DNA from: Streptomyces sp. NBC_01717 | GTDB lineage: Bacteria; Actinomycetota; Actinomycetes; Streptomycetales; Streptomycetaceae | Direction of reading: 5' to 3' | Assembly: GCF_036248255.1 (NCBI RefSeq) | Contig: NZ_CP109178.1 | Coordinates: forward strand, 3,224,001 to 3,288,000 | DNA: 64,000 bases | In this document: piece after piece, positions 1-7,802 of the stretch | Numbering within the stretch: the first letter of the stretch is position 1 | Layout: every line of letters starts with the position of its first letter | Position numbers and translations under genes: made by a program | The notes under the pieces: generated by a model | The model's database searches: none | Told to the model about the DNA's origin: nothing | Seen by the model: only the letters and a program-made list of their open reading frames with translations

Positions 1-1
1 G

Positions 2-913
<912 letters not shown>

Positions 914-964
914 CCGGCCGGGAACGGGGCACCGGGCCAGGCCGGATCCGGACCGGCCTGATCC

Positions 965-984
965 GGCCTCACCCGGGTGAGGCC
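965..984. terminator. Candidate terminator, 20-bp perfect palindrome
   Basis: Two 10-nt arms, GGCCTCACCC and GGGTGAGGCC, abut perfectly 52 nt after the terpene synthase stop, between two convergent genes. There is no T-run, which is common for Streptomyces terminators. The role is inferred from position. Confidence 0.4.
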
Positions 985-1151
985 CCCGCCGAGGCGGTCG
1001 TCCAGGGGCGCCGGTTCCGTCACCGGTGCCCGGCCGGCTGCCCGAGGAGCACGGCCGCTGCGCGCGGACAGGTCCCTGAACTGTTCCGCCCGGTCGCCCG
1101 CCCGGCGGAACGTGTCCGGTCCGGAAAGCTGAGGGGTTACGCGTCCGGCGG

Positions 1152-1175
1152 CCCCCGGCCGACCACGGCCGGGGG
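1152..1175 (-). terminator. Candidate terminator of the EF-hand gene
   Basis: A 9-bp GC-only stem (1152-1160 with 1167-1175, 6-nt loop) lies 12 nt beyond the stop of the minus-strand EF-hand gene. No T-run follows it. Confidence 0.4.
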
Positions 1176-1187
1176 TCCTCCCGGCGA

Positions 1188-1403
1188 TCAGCCCTTGTTC
1201 TGGGCAGCCCAGAACTCGTCGAAGGTGAGCAGACCGTCACCGTTCGCGTCGTGGGAGTTGATCACGGCCTGGGCCACCGGCTCGGTGACGTAGGGGTCAC
1301 CCAGCTGAGCCATCACACTCTTGTACTCGGCGGCCGATATCAGCCCGTCGCCGTTCAGGTCGTACCGCTCGAAAGCCTTGCGCGCCGACTCGATGTCCGC
1401 CAC
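1188..1403 (-). CDS. Small two-EF-hand calcium-binding protein
   Basis: A 71-residue acidic soluble protein made almost entirely of two EF-hand helix-loop-helix units. Both 12-residue loops are canonical: DLNGDGLISAAE and DANGDGLLTFDE have Asp at positions 1 and 5, Asn at 3, Gly at 6 and Glu at 12, so both should bind Ca2+. There is no signal peptide or membrane segment, so it is probably a cytosolic calcium buffer or sensor of the kind found in several copies in streptomycetes. The start is a GTG preceded by a GGGGCGGA stretch. It stands alone between convergent and divergent neighbours, so its target cannot be inferred from context. Confidence 0.9.
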   Translation of the reverse strand: MADIESARKAFERYDLNGDGLISAAEYKSVMAQLGDPYVTEPVAQAVINSHDANGDGLLTFDEFWAAQNKG

Positions 1404-1543
1404 TGTTCCGCCCCTTCATCATGCCTAACTGACGGGGGTCAGATTAACGGGCGCGACCGGCGCCGATCGCGGCGGCCGGTCGTCCATCATGGGTGGGGTG
1501 TCCGCGGACGGCGGGCGGGGTCCAGGACCGGGGAGTGGGACGC

Positions 1544-2185
1544 TTGACGAAGGACGCACTGGATCAGACCCTGACAGCTGCCGCGCACGGGCGGTTCCCC
1601 CCGCCGGACGGGGGCACGACGGTGGTGGCACAGCCGAACGCACGGGACGCCGGGGTGCTGGCCCTCACCGCGCACTCGGTGGTGTTCACCGATGAGGATC
1701 CGGCATGGGTACGGGCCACGCTGGCCGCCACCCCCGGTGATCCGCTCGCCGCGACGATGAACCCGTACTTCCTGGGCGCGCTGCTGGCCCGTACCGGACG
1801 GCACATGAACACCATCGATCTACTGACGGTCGCGGGCGCGCTGCCGGGGGACCCGGACATCGGGCTCCGGGAGATCGAGGACCCGGAACATCCGCGGGTG
1901 GCACGGGCCATGAAGTACCGCGACGAGGTGCGGGTCTGGGCCACCGAAGGCGGTGTGCTGATTCTGGGCCGCGGGGTCGCCGGACGCTGGGAGACGGCGA
2001 TCGAGGTGGCCGAGGAGGCGCGCGGCCGGCGGCTCGGGGAGCGACTGGCGCGAGCGGCCCGGCAGTTGGTGCCGGACACGGTGGTGTGGGCGCAGCAGTC
2101 GCCGGGGAACGCCCGCAGTGTGCGGACGTTCCAGGCGGCGGGCTACCGGCCGGTGGGCTCGGAGGCCCTGCTGATCGCGGGCTGA
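1544..2185 (+). CDS. GNAT-family N-acetyltransferase
   Basis: The C-terminal half carries the acetyl-CoA binding pattern of GCN5-related acetyltransferases: a segment ending in EEARGRRLGERLARAAR that resembles motif A, followed by a conserved WAQQSPGNARSVRTFQAAGY segment of the motif B type in which Asn-x-x-Ser and the aromatic-Gly end are kept. The N-terminal 100 residues are a family-specific substrate domain. I chose the TTG at 1544 because a GGAG lies 8 nt upstream; a GTG at 1535 is in frame but overlaps that ribosome binding site. The frame also runs back to 1493 without a good start. The substrate is unknown. It is divergent from the EF-hand gene and convergent with the propeller lipoprotein. 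Confidence 0.8.
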   Translation: MTKDALDQTLTAAAHGRFPPPDGGTTVVAQPNARDAGVLALTAHSVVFTDEDPAWVRATLAATPGDPLAATMNPYFLGALLARTGRHMNTIDLLTVAGALPGDPDIGLREIEDPEHPRVARAMKYRDEVRVWATEGGVLILGRGVAGRWETAIEVAEEARGRRLGERLARAARQLVPDTVVWAQQSPGNARSVRTFQAAGYRPVGSEALLIAG

Positions 2186-2194
2186 CCCGCGGGC

Positions 2195-2223
2195 CCCCGG
2201 CTGATGGACGGAGGACGCCGGGG
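2195..2223. terminator. Possible bidirectional terminator between convergent genes
   Basis: The inverted repeat CCCCGGC / GCCGGGG (2195-2201, 2217-2223, 15-nt loop) occupies the 49-nt gap between the GNAT and propeller stops. The stem is short, so the call rests mainly on position. Confidence 0.3.
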
Positions 2224-2234
2224 TGGCCGGGCGA

Positions 2235-3434
2235 TCAGCGGAAGACTCCGGTGTGGCCGAGCGAGTAGCGGCCCGGCTGCGGATAGACGGCGAGTCCATG
2301 AGGACCGCTGCCCACCGGGATACGGGCGAGCTGCTTGCCGGTGGCCGTGTCGATCGCGTACACCTCGGCGTTGTAACGCCCGGACAGCCAGAGGACCTTG
2401 CCGTCCGCCGAGACGCCGCCCATGTCTGGGCTGCCACCGTTCGGCAGGTGCCACTTCTTCGTCAGCTTCTTCTTCGCGAAGTCGAAGACGGAGATGGAGC
2501 CTTCCCCACGGTTGGTGACGTACATCTCCTTGGAGTCGCGGCTGACGTACAGACCGTGGGCGCCCTTGCCGGTGCGCAGCAGCGTCGGTCTGGTGAACTT
2601 GTGCCCGTCCAGCACCCAGATGCCGTTCGCGATCATGTCCGCGATGTAGAACGTCCCGCCGTCCGGCGACAGCTTCACGTCCTGCGGCATCGCGCCCTTG
2701 AGCGGCAGCTTCTGCCGGCCGACGACCTTCATCCTCGCCGTGTCGACCTTGAGGAGTTCGCCGGAGAACTCGCAGGAGACGATGAAGTACCGGCCGTCCG
2801 CGGAGAAGTCGGCGTGATTGACGCCCGCGCAGTCGACCGGAACGGTCCTGGCCTTCTTCATGGTGTGCGCGTCGCGGAAGACCAGCTGCCGGTCCATCGA
2901 GGCCATCACGATGGCGTACTTGCCGTTCGGCGTGAAGTAGAGGTTGTACGGGTCGGAGACCGCGATCGTCCGGCCGGCCTTCCCGGTGGCCGGGTCGATG
3001 GCCGTGAGGCTGTCGCCGAGGTCGTTGTTGACCCAGAGTGTCTTCAGGTCCCAGGACGGGACGACATGCTGCGGCTGGTGGCCGACCGGGATGGTCTCGA
3101 TGACTTTGTACGTCTTCGGGTCGATGACCGACACGGTGTTGGACTTGGTGTTGGGTACGTACACGCGCGCCGGGAAGTTCTTGACGACCGGTGACATCAT
3201 TCCGGCCCGGTCGGCCGCGTACACGTCGTCGGGATCGAGCACCGGCGGCATCCCGGCGAGCCCGGGCGGGGTGAGGCGCTCGGGGGTGGCGTTGTTCGGG
3301 ACGACGGGCGGGGCGGCGGCCTCGGTGTCGTCGGCCTCGGCCTTCCCCTTCTCGGCGGGGGCGCCACAGCCCACGAGGACGGCGATGAGGACGCCCCCGA
3401 GCAGGGCCGCGGTGCGCTTGGTGGAGGGAAGCAT
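2235..3434 (-). CDS. YncE-like beta-propeller lipoprotein
   Basis: A 399-residue exported lipoprotein. The N-terminus has a short basic stretch, a hydrophobic helix and the lipobox LVGC, so the mature protein starts at Cys and is anchored outside the membrane. The rest is a run of about 40-residue repeats of the YncE/cytochrome-d1-like seven-bladed propeller type; repeat landmarks include VIDPKTYKVIETIPVG, AIDPATGKAG and VYAIDTATGKQLARIPVG. Such propellers bind ligands or partner proteins rather than showing one fixed activity. The ATG at 3432-3434 overlaps the stop of the upstream NodB-like gene (TGATG), so the two are translationally coupled and probably act together at the cell surface. 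No catalytic residues can be assigned. Confidence 0.85.
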   Translation of the reverse strand: MLPSTKRTAALLGGVLIAVLVGCGAPAEKGKAEADDTEAAAPPVVPNNATPERLTPPGLAGMPPVLDPDDVYAADRAGMMSPVVKNFPARVYVPNTKSNTVSVIDPKTYKVIETIPVGHQPQHVVPSWDLKTLWVNNDLGDSLTAIDPATGKAGRTIAVSDPYNLYFTPNGKYAIVMASMDRQLVFRDAHTMKKARTVPVDCAGVNHADFSADGRYFIVSCEFSGELLKVDTARMKVVGRQKLPLKGAMPQDVKLSPDGGTFYIADMIANGIWVLDGHKFTRPTLLRTGKGAHGLYVSRDSKEMYVTNRGEGSISVFDFAKKKLTKKWHLPNGGSPDMGGVSADGKVLWLSGRYNAEVYAIDTATGKQLARIPVGSGPHGLAVYPQPGRYSLGHTGVFR

Positions 3435-4270
3435 CAGGTCAGCAGCTCCGTGGTCGTCACCGCGCGCAGTTGTCGGCGGTCGATTTCGGTGAGGAGGACA
3501 GGCAGGGCGGCAACCGTGTCCGCGTAGCCGAAGTGCAGGCTCACCACCGATCCGTTGCGGATCTCCCCGGCGATCTTTCGGGTGACGGCCGCGGCGCCTG
3601 GAGAGGTGAAGTCGAGGGAGTCCACGTCGTACGAGAGGACGTGCGGGTAGCCCGCCCTGCGCGCGAGTCGCTGGACGAGCGGGGTGGCATGCCGGCTGCG
3701 TGAGGGGCGGAACCAGGTTCCGATGGAGCCGGTGAGCCGGCGCAGCCGCTGGGCGCAGCCGGTGATCTCCGCGTACGCCGCCGCCTCGCCCATCGCCGAG
3801 ATGTCGACATGGCTCTGGGTGTGGTTGCCGAGGTCGTGCCCCCCGTCCAGGATCCGGCGGGCCATGTCGGGGTGCTCGTCGAGCCAGCTGCCGACGGCGA
3901 GGACGGTGATCCGGACGTGAGCACGTTCCGCCTCTGCGAGCACGGCCCGGGCGATGGCCGGGTCGCCCTGGCCGTGGAAGGTCAGTGCGACGCGCGGGCG
4001 ATTGCGGGGGCCGTGCTCGATCTGGACCGGCTGCCCGGGGAAACGGTGCGGGGTGGGCGCGGGTCGCGGAACCGGGGGCCGCGCACCCGCGTCGCTCTTG
4101 CCGGTGGCCTGTCCAGGGGCGTCCGCGGGCGTCTCGGCAGAGGTCTTCGTGGAAGTGTCGGCGGCGCCGTGTCCATCCGTACATCCGGCCGCAAGGGCGC
4201 CGGTCAGAGCTGCCCCTGCGCCCGCGCGCAGAGCGCTGCGGCGGTGCACCGATGTCTCGGAGGCGTTCAT
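3434..4270 (-). CDS. Polysaccharide deacetylase-like (NodB) lipoprotein with altered metal site
   Basis: A 278-residue exported lipoprotein. An Arg-Arg pair, a hydrophobic stretch and the lipobox LAAGC precede a Pro/Ala-rich linker of about 60 residues and a NodB-fold domain. The metal-binding motif HTQSH is present, as is a SYDVDSLDF segment. The first motif, normally TFDDGP with the catalytic and metal-ligand aspartates, reads TFHGQGDP, and the RxPxG motif reads FRPSRSR. This may therefore be a variant or non-catalytic carbohydrate binder; I recall other actinobacterial proteins with the same TFHGQGD form, but that needs a search. There is no ribosome binding site, but TACTGT lies 7 nt before the ATG, which fits a leaderless mRNA. 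It is coupled to the propeller lipoprotein. Confidence 0.8.
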   Translation of the reverse strand: MNASETSVHRRSALRAGAGAALTGALAAGCTDGHGAADTSTKTSAETPADAPGQATGKSDAGARPPVPRPAPTPHRFPGQPVQIEHGPRNRPRVALTFHGQGDPAIARAVLAEAERAHVRITVLAVGSWLDEHPDMARRILDGGHDLGNHTQSHVDISAMGEAAAYAEITGCAQRLRRLTGSIGTWFRPSRSRHATPLVQRLARRAGYPHVLSYDVDSLDFTSPGAAAVTRKIAGEIRNGSVVSLHFGYADTVAALPVLLTEIDRRQLRAVTTTELLT

Positions 4271-4693
4271 GAGCAGAACAGTAGGGGCGCAATGCCAGGA
4301 AGATAAAAATTGACCCCATTCATACCGATTCAGAGGAGCCTGGAGTACGTCGCAAGCAACCCGGTTGCTCGATGAATCACCCGTCGAACCACATAGTCAT
4401 TCATGCATTGCCAGGCCAGTGACTCATCACACCTACGATTCAACGCAGAAATGTCCCAATATGTCAGGCTACGACAGATTAGCGCTTTTGGCTCCGCGGT
4501 CGCCCATCTGCCATAGTCGGTTCCACGACCCCCATTGACCCGGGCCAGGTCGTCTTACGCGGCCGTGAACACACCCCCCATTTCACGGTCCCCACACAGA
4601 AGCCCCCGAGGCGCCGCACCACGGCAGACCGGGGGCTTCTGTGCGTCGTCCGGACGGGCGGGGGAAGCCGGGGGCCCGGCGGGCCCGACCGGT
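4271..4693. other. Non-coding gap, 423 nt
   Basis: This gap holds the promoter side of the NodB-like gene (left) and the terminator of the RsbW-like gene (right, 4595-4643). The stretch 4300-4480 is less GC-rich than its surroundings. I see no convincing gene. An 18-codon frame on the minus strand ending near 4479 has no ribosome binding site. Confidence 0.5.
4595..4643 (-). terminator. Terminator of the RsbW-like gene
   Basis: A perfect 13-bp inverted repeat, CACAGAAGCCCCC (4595-4607) with GGGGGCTTCTGTG (4631-4643), separated by 23 nt, lies 51 nt past the stop of the minus-strand ATPase gene. Confidence 0.55.
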
Positions 4694-5209
4694 TCAGCGA
4701 TCGGAGATCCGCATCTCGAACCAGGTGGTCTTGCCGCGCGGCAGCAGATCCACCCCCCACCGGTCGGAGAGCTTGTCGACGAGGAAGAGGCCGCGGCCGC
4801 TGATGTCCATCTCCTGGACCGGCATGAGACACGGCAGTCCGCGCGAGGGGTCGCGCACCTCGATCCTGATCCAGCCTCGGCGGCGCAGCATCCGGAGCCC
4901 GAAGATGCGGGCGCCGGTGTGCCGCACCGCGTTGCCGACGAGTTCCGAAACGAGCAGAACGGCATGCTCGGCAGTCTGCGGGGAAAGCGCCCACTGCCGG
5001 AGCACCACGCACGAGGTGAGCCGGCGGGCGGTCGCCGCGGACTCCGGACGGGACGGCAGCCGGACCTCGCCCTCCGTCGGATTTCCGAACAACTCCAGCG
5101 CCTTGAACGCCTGTTCGTCCTCGACAGCCGACATCCAGCGTGCCGCAGTCGCACCGCCGCGCTGTCGCGGCTGTTCCACACCCTCCAGGCCCGCCATGGA
5201 CACCATCAT
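4694..5209 (-). CDS. RsbW/SpoIIAB-like ATP-binding regulatory protein
   Basis: A GHKL-type ATPase domain of the anti-sigma factor kind occupies the last 120 residues. The N-box is in SELVGNAVRHTGA (Glu and Asn for Mg-ATP), the G1 box is in RIEVRDPSRG, and the G2-like DISGRGLFLVDKLSDRWG precedes a conserved end that reads LPRGKTTWFEM. Proteins of this class are serine kinases that bind a sigma factor or an anti-sigma antagonist; streptomycetes hold dozens, mostly orphan. No cognate sigma or STAS gene is adjacent. The start is uncertain: ATG codons at 5209, 5206 and 5197 are clustered, none with a good ribosome binding site, and the frame also runs back to an ATG at 5338. Two dyads lie upstream (5333-5344, 5377-5407). 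Confidence 0.75.
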   Translation of the reverse strand: MMVSMAGLEGVEQPRQRGGATAARWMSAVEDEQAFKALELFGNPTEGEVRLPSRPESAATARRLTSCVVLRQWALSPQTAEHAVLLVSELVGNAVRHTGARIFGLRMLRRRGWIRIEVRDPSRGLPCLMPVQEMDISGRGLFLVDKLSDRWGVDLLPRGKTTWFEMRISDR

Positions 5210-5332
5210 GGCCGCACGGCGGGCACTCCGGGGCCGTTCCCAGGGAATACCTCCCCCGGAAGAAGGCATTCCGAGCAGGTCGTTAGGCATATGCCAGCGG
5301 CAGAATGCACGTCTCGACACCCTCTCCGACCT

Positions 5333-5344
5333 GCACATATGTGC
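5333..5344. promoter_or_regulatory. 12-bp palindrome upstream of the RsbW-like gene
   Basis: GCACATATGTGC is a perfect palindrome, unusually AT-rich at its centre for this genome, about 124 nt before the chosen start. It overlaps the alternative ATG at 5338. A protein-binding site is plausible but unproven. Confidence 0.35.
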
Positions 5345-5376
5345 CGCCCGAGCGGGATTGCCCGGATCACCGGAGT

Positions 5377-5407
5377 GCTGAGCCTTAAGGTTGCCTTAAG
5401 GCTCAGC
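5377..5407. promoter_or_regulatory. Perfect 14-bp-arm dyad between echA-like and RsbW-like genes
   Basis: The arms GCTGAGCCTTAAGG and CCTTAAGGCTCAGC are separated by only TTG. The dyad lies 54 nt past the enoyl-CoA hydratase stop and about 170 nt before the ATPase start. It could be a terminator for the former (no T-run follows) or an operator for the latter; the A/T-rich TTAAGG cores favour an operator. Confidence 0.45.
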
Positions 5408-5460
5408 TAATCCGCCCACACGGATGAACCCACGGCCGTCTGTGCCCAACTGACCTTCGG

Positions 5461-6228
5461 TCAGAGGAACTTCGCCTTGCCCGGACCCTCTTCGACAAAG
5501 CTGCGCATCCCGCGCTCACGGTCCTCCGTGGCGAACAGACCGGCGAACCAGTTCCGCTCGATCGTGAGCCCGGTGTCGATGTCGGTCTCCAGCCCCGCGT
5601 CGATGGACTCCTTCGCGGCGCGCAGCGCCAGGGCGGGTCCCTTGGCCAGCCGCGCGGCCCAGGCATGCGCCTGCTCGTACACCTCGGCCGCCGGCACCAC
5701 CCGGTCCACCAGACCGATCGTCAGGGCCTCCTCGGCCTTCACATGACGGCCGGTGAAGATCAGGTCCTTGGCCTTGGACGGGCCGACCAGCCGGGCCAGC
5801 CGCTGGGTGCCGCCCGCGCCGGGGATCAGACCGAGCATGATCTCGGGCTGGCCCAGCTTGGCGTTGTCGGCAGCGATCCGGAAGTCGGCGCAGAGCGCCA
5901 GTTCGCAGCCACCACCGAGCGCGTAGCCGGTGACCGCGGCGACGACCGGCTTGGGGATCCGGGCCACCGCGGTGAAGGAGTCCTGCAACGCCTTGGACCG
6001 TACGACCATCGCCGTGTGGTCCATCGCCTGCATCTCCTTGATGTCCGCGCCCGCCGCGAACACCTTCTCGCCGCCGTAGAGGACGACGGCGCGCACGTCG
6101 TCGCGCCGGGTCGCCTCCTCGGCGAGTTCACGCAGCCGGTCCTGGGTGGCGACATCCAGGGCGTTCATGGGCGGGCGGTCCAGCCGGATCGTGCCGACGC
6201 CGTCGCTTGCTTCGAGGGTTACGGTCAT
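5461..6228 (-). CDS. Enoyl-CoA hydratase/isomerase family protein
   Basis: A 255-residue crotonase-fold enzyme, full length for the family. The oxyanion-hole segments are present: AAGADIKEM near residue 62 and GYALGGGCELALCADFRIA near residue 105. Both glutamates expected of a true hydratase are kept, one in GGCELAL and one in GQPEIMLGLIPGAGGTQR, so 2-enoyl-CoA hydration in beta-oxidation is the best guess. No other beta-oxidation genes are adjacent and the acyl-chain preference cannot be read. The ATG at 6228 is preceded by a GGGAGG stretch on the coding strand. A strong terminator for the next gene lies just upstream, so it has its own promoter. Confidence 0.9.
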   Translation of the reverse strand: MTVTLEASDGVGTIRLDRPPMNALDVATQDRLRELAEEATRRDDVRAVVLYGGEKVFAAGADIKEMQAMDHTAMVVRSKALQDSFTAVARIPKPVVAAVTGYALGGGCELALCADFRIAADNAKLGQPEIMLGLIPGAGGTQRLARLVGPSKAKDLIFTGRHVKAEEALTIGLVDRVVPAAEVYEQAHAWAARLAKGPALALRAAKESIDAGLETDIDTGLTIERNWFAGLFATEDRERGMRSFVEEGPGKAKFL

Positions 6229-6251
6229 GGGAGGCAGGTTAACCGGCGCTA

Positions 6252-6300
6252 ACGACGGCGGGCCCGGTGCTGTTGGTCACAGCACCGGGCCCGCCGTCGT
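6252..6300 (-). terminator. Strong terminator of the first L,D-transpeptidase gene
   Basis: A perfect 21-bp stem (6252-6272 with 6280-6300, 7-nt loop TTGGTCA) sits 15 nt past the stop of the minus-strand transpeptidase gene. It also insulates the enoyl-CoA hydratase gene. Confidence 0.75.
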
Positions 6301-6315
6301 GTCGTACGTCAGGAA

Positions 6316-7569
6316 CTACTTGGTCCACTCCGCCCAGCTCATGTTCCAGCCGTTGAGACCGTTGTCCGGCTGGATCGTCTTGTCCTGGGACTTCTTCACG
6401 ACCACGACGTCGCCGATGATCGAGTGGTTGAAGAACCAGGCCGCCGGGGTCGTCTTGCTCCAGCCACCGCGTACGTCCTGCAGACCGACGCAGCCGTGGC
6501 TGGTGTTGGTCGAGCCGAACACACCGGGCCCGCCCCAGTAGTTGCCGTGGATGAACGTGCCCGACGTGGACAGCCGCATCGCGTTCGGCACGTCCTTGAT
6601 GTCGTACTCACCGCCGAAGCCGACGGTGTCACCGTTCATCCGGGTCACCTTCAGCTTCTCGCTGATGACCATCTGTCCGTTGTACGTGGTGGTCGCCGGG
6701 GCGCCCGCGGAGATCGGGATGTCCCTGATCTGCTTGCCGTCGCGGACGACCTTCATGCGGTGCGTGCTCGCGTCGACAGTGCTGACCTGGCGGCGGCCGA
6801 TGGTGAACGAGATCGTCTTGGCCTGCTTGCCGTAGACCCCGGGGCGTCCCTCGACCCCGTCGAGGTTCAGCTTCACGGTCACCTTGGTGCCCGCCGCCCA
6901 GTAGTCCTCGGGTCGGAAGTCGAGCCGGTCGTTACCGAACCAGTGGCCCTCGACGGGGACGGACGGCTCCGCCGTCACCTCGATGGCCTTCTCGACGGCG
7001 TCCGGGTCGGTGATGCCGCGAGTGAAGTGGATCGAGACGGGCATGCCGACGCCGACCGTGGAGCCGTCCTCCGGCGTGTACTGCCCGATGAAGGTGTTCT
7101 TCGGGACCAGGGTGGTGAAAGTGGTGTCCTTCGCCGACTGACGGCCCTTGGAGTCCTTGGCGACCGCGTGGACGCTGTACTTCGTCGCCGCGGCCAGGTG
7201 CTGCTCGGGCTCCCAGCTCGTGCCGTCCGCCGCGATCTTGCCCTCGACCTCGGCGCCCTTGGGGTCGGCCACCTTGACCGTGGTCAGCTTGCCCTGATCG
7301 GCCGAGATCTTCAGCGCCCCGCTGGTGGCGACGGAGTCGGCGCCGTCCTTCGGTGCGATGGTCACCACCGCCTGCGAGGCGGTCGTGTCCTCGTTCTTGC
7401 CCCCGCCGGTGTTCTTGCCCTTGCTCCCGGCGTCGGTGTCTCCCCCGCCGCATGCCGTCACCAGCAGCAGCAGCGCTCCCAGCACCAGGGCCAGCAGTCC
7501 GGTGGCCCCCCGACCACGCCGCCCGCCGTTCGTCCCGACCGATGTCCCCGATATCGGCTGCCCGTTCAA
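6316..7569 (-). CDS. L,D-transpeptidase (YkuD) lipoprotein, copy 1
   Basis: A 417-residue exported lipoprotein that would form 3-3 cross-links in peptidoglycan. A signal helix ends in the lipobox VTAC, followed by a Gly/Lys/Asp-rich linker, two bacterial Ig-like domains (about residues 65-260) and the YkuD catalytic domain. The active-site pattern is intact: HGNYWG, then 13 residues later the SHGCVGL motif with the nucleophilic Cys near residue 361. The start is a TTG with GGGGAG about 9 nt upstream; a later GTG is possible. The architecture matches mycobacterial LdtMt2-type enzymes. It is followed by a 21-bp terminator, and a closely related copy lies just upstream, so the pair looks like a tandem duplication that has diverged. 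Confidence 0.92.
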   Translation of the reverse strand: MNGQPISGTSVGTNGGRRGRGATGLLALVLGALLLLVTACGGGDTDAGSKGKNTGGGKNEDTTASQAVVTIAPKDGADSVATSGALKISADQGKLTTVKVADPKGAEVEGKIAADGTSWEPEQHLAAATKYSVHAVAKDSKGRQSAKDTTFTTLVPKNTFIGQYTPEDGSTVGVGMPVSIHFTRGITDPDAVEKAIEVTAEPSVPVEGHWFGNDRLDFRPEDYWAAGTKVTVKLNLDGVEGRPGVYGKQAKTISFTIGRRQVSTVDASTHRMKVVRDGKQIRDIPISAGAPATTTYNGQMVISEKLKVTRMNGDTVGFGGEYDIKDVPNAMRLSTSGTFIHGNYWGGPGVFGSTNTSHGCVGLQDVRGGWSKTTPAAWFFNHSIIGDVVVVKKSQDKTIQPDNGLNGWNMSWAEWTK

Positions 7570-7682
7570 TGTGGTCGTCTCCCCTCACACGGCCTGGCCC
7601 CGCCAAGGCCCAGGGAGCCCGCAGGCTCCCACCCCCGCGCGCTGCTCATGCGCGCTCAGCGAAAGATAACCACACCGACCGT

Positions 7683-7696
7683 GGGGAGATCTCCCC
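7683..7696. promoter_or_regulatory. 14-bp palindrome upstream of L,D-transpeptidase copy 1
   Basis: GGGGAGATCTCCCC is a perfect palindrome 114 nt before the TTG start, inside the 233-nt gap separating the two transpeptidase genes. It could be an operator or a leader hairpin; nothing in the window identifies the regulator. Confidence 0.35.
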
Positions 7697-7802
7697 TCGG
7701 ATGTCACCGTTCAGTCCCAAGTTGAAACGGAACTTCCCCAGGTGACGCACGGTTCGAAGCGCTGGGGCGGGGGTGTCCGGTGCGAGTCCGGCCGATCCGG
7801 GG

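Noticed and set aside
2235..4319. A single 694-codon frame covering the propeller and NodB regions
   Set aside because: Only the part from 3434 leftwards is propeller-like, with its own signal peptide and lipobox. The rest overlaps the real NodB-like gene in another frame.
4479..4560. An 18-codon peptide frame on the minus strand
   Set aside because: No ribosome binding site, no recognisable features, and length within chance expectation for this base composition.
7570..7802. A c-di-AMP (ydaO-type) riboswitch ahead of the L,D-transpeptidase gene
   Set aside because: Such riboswitches control wall genes in actinobacteria, but I could not find the conserved core in this gap; only short hairpins and one palindrome are present.
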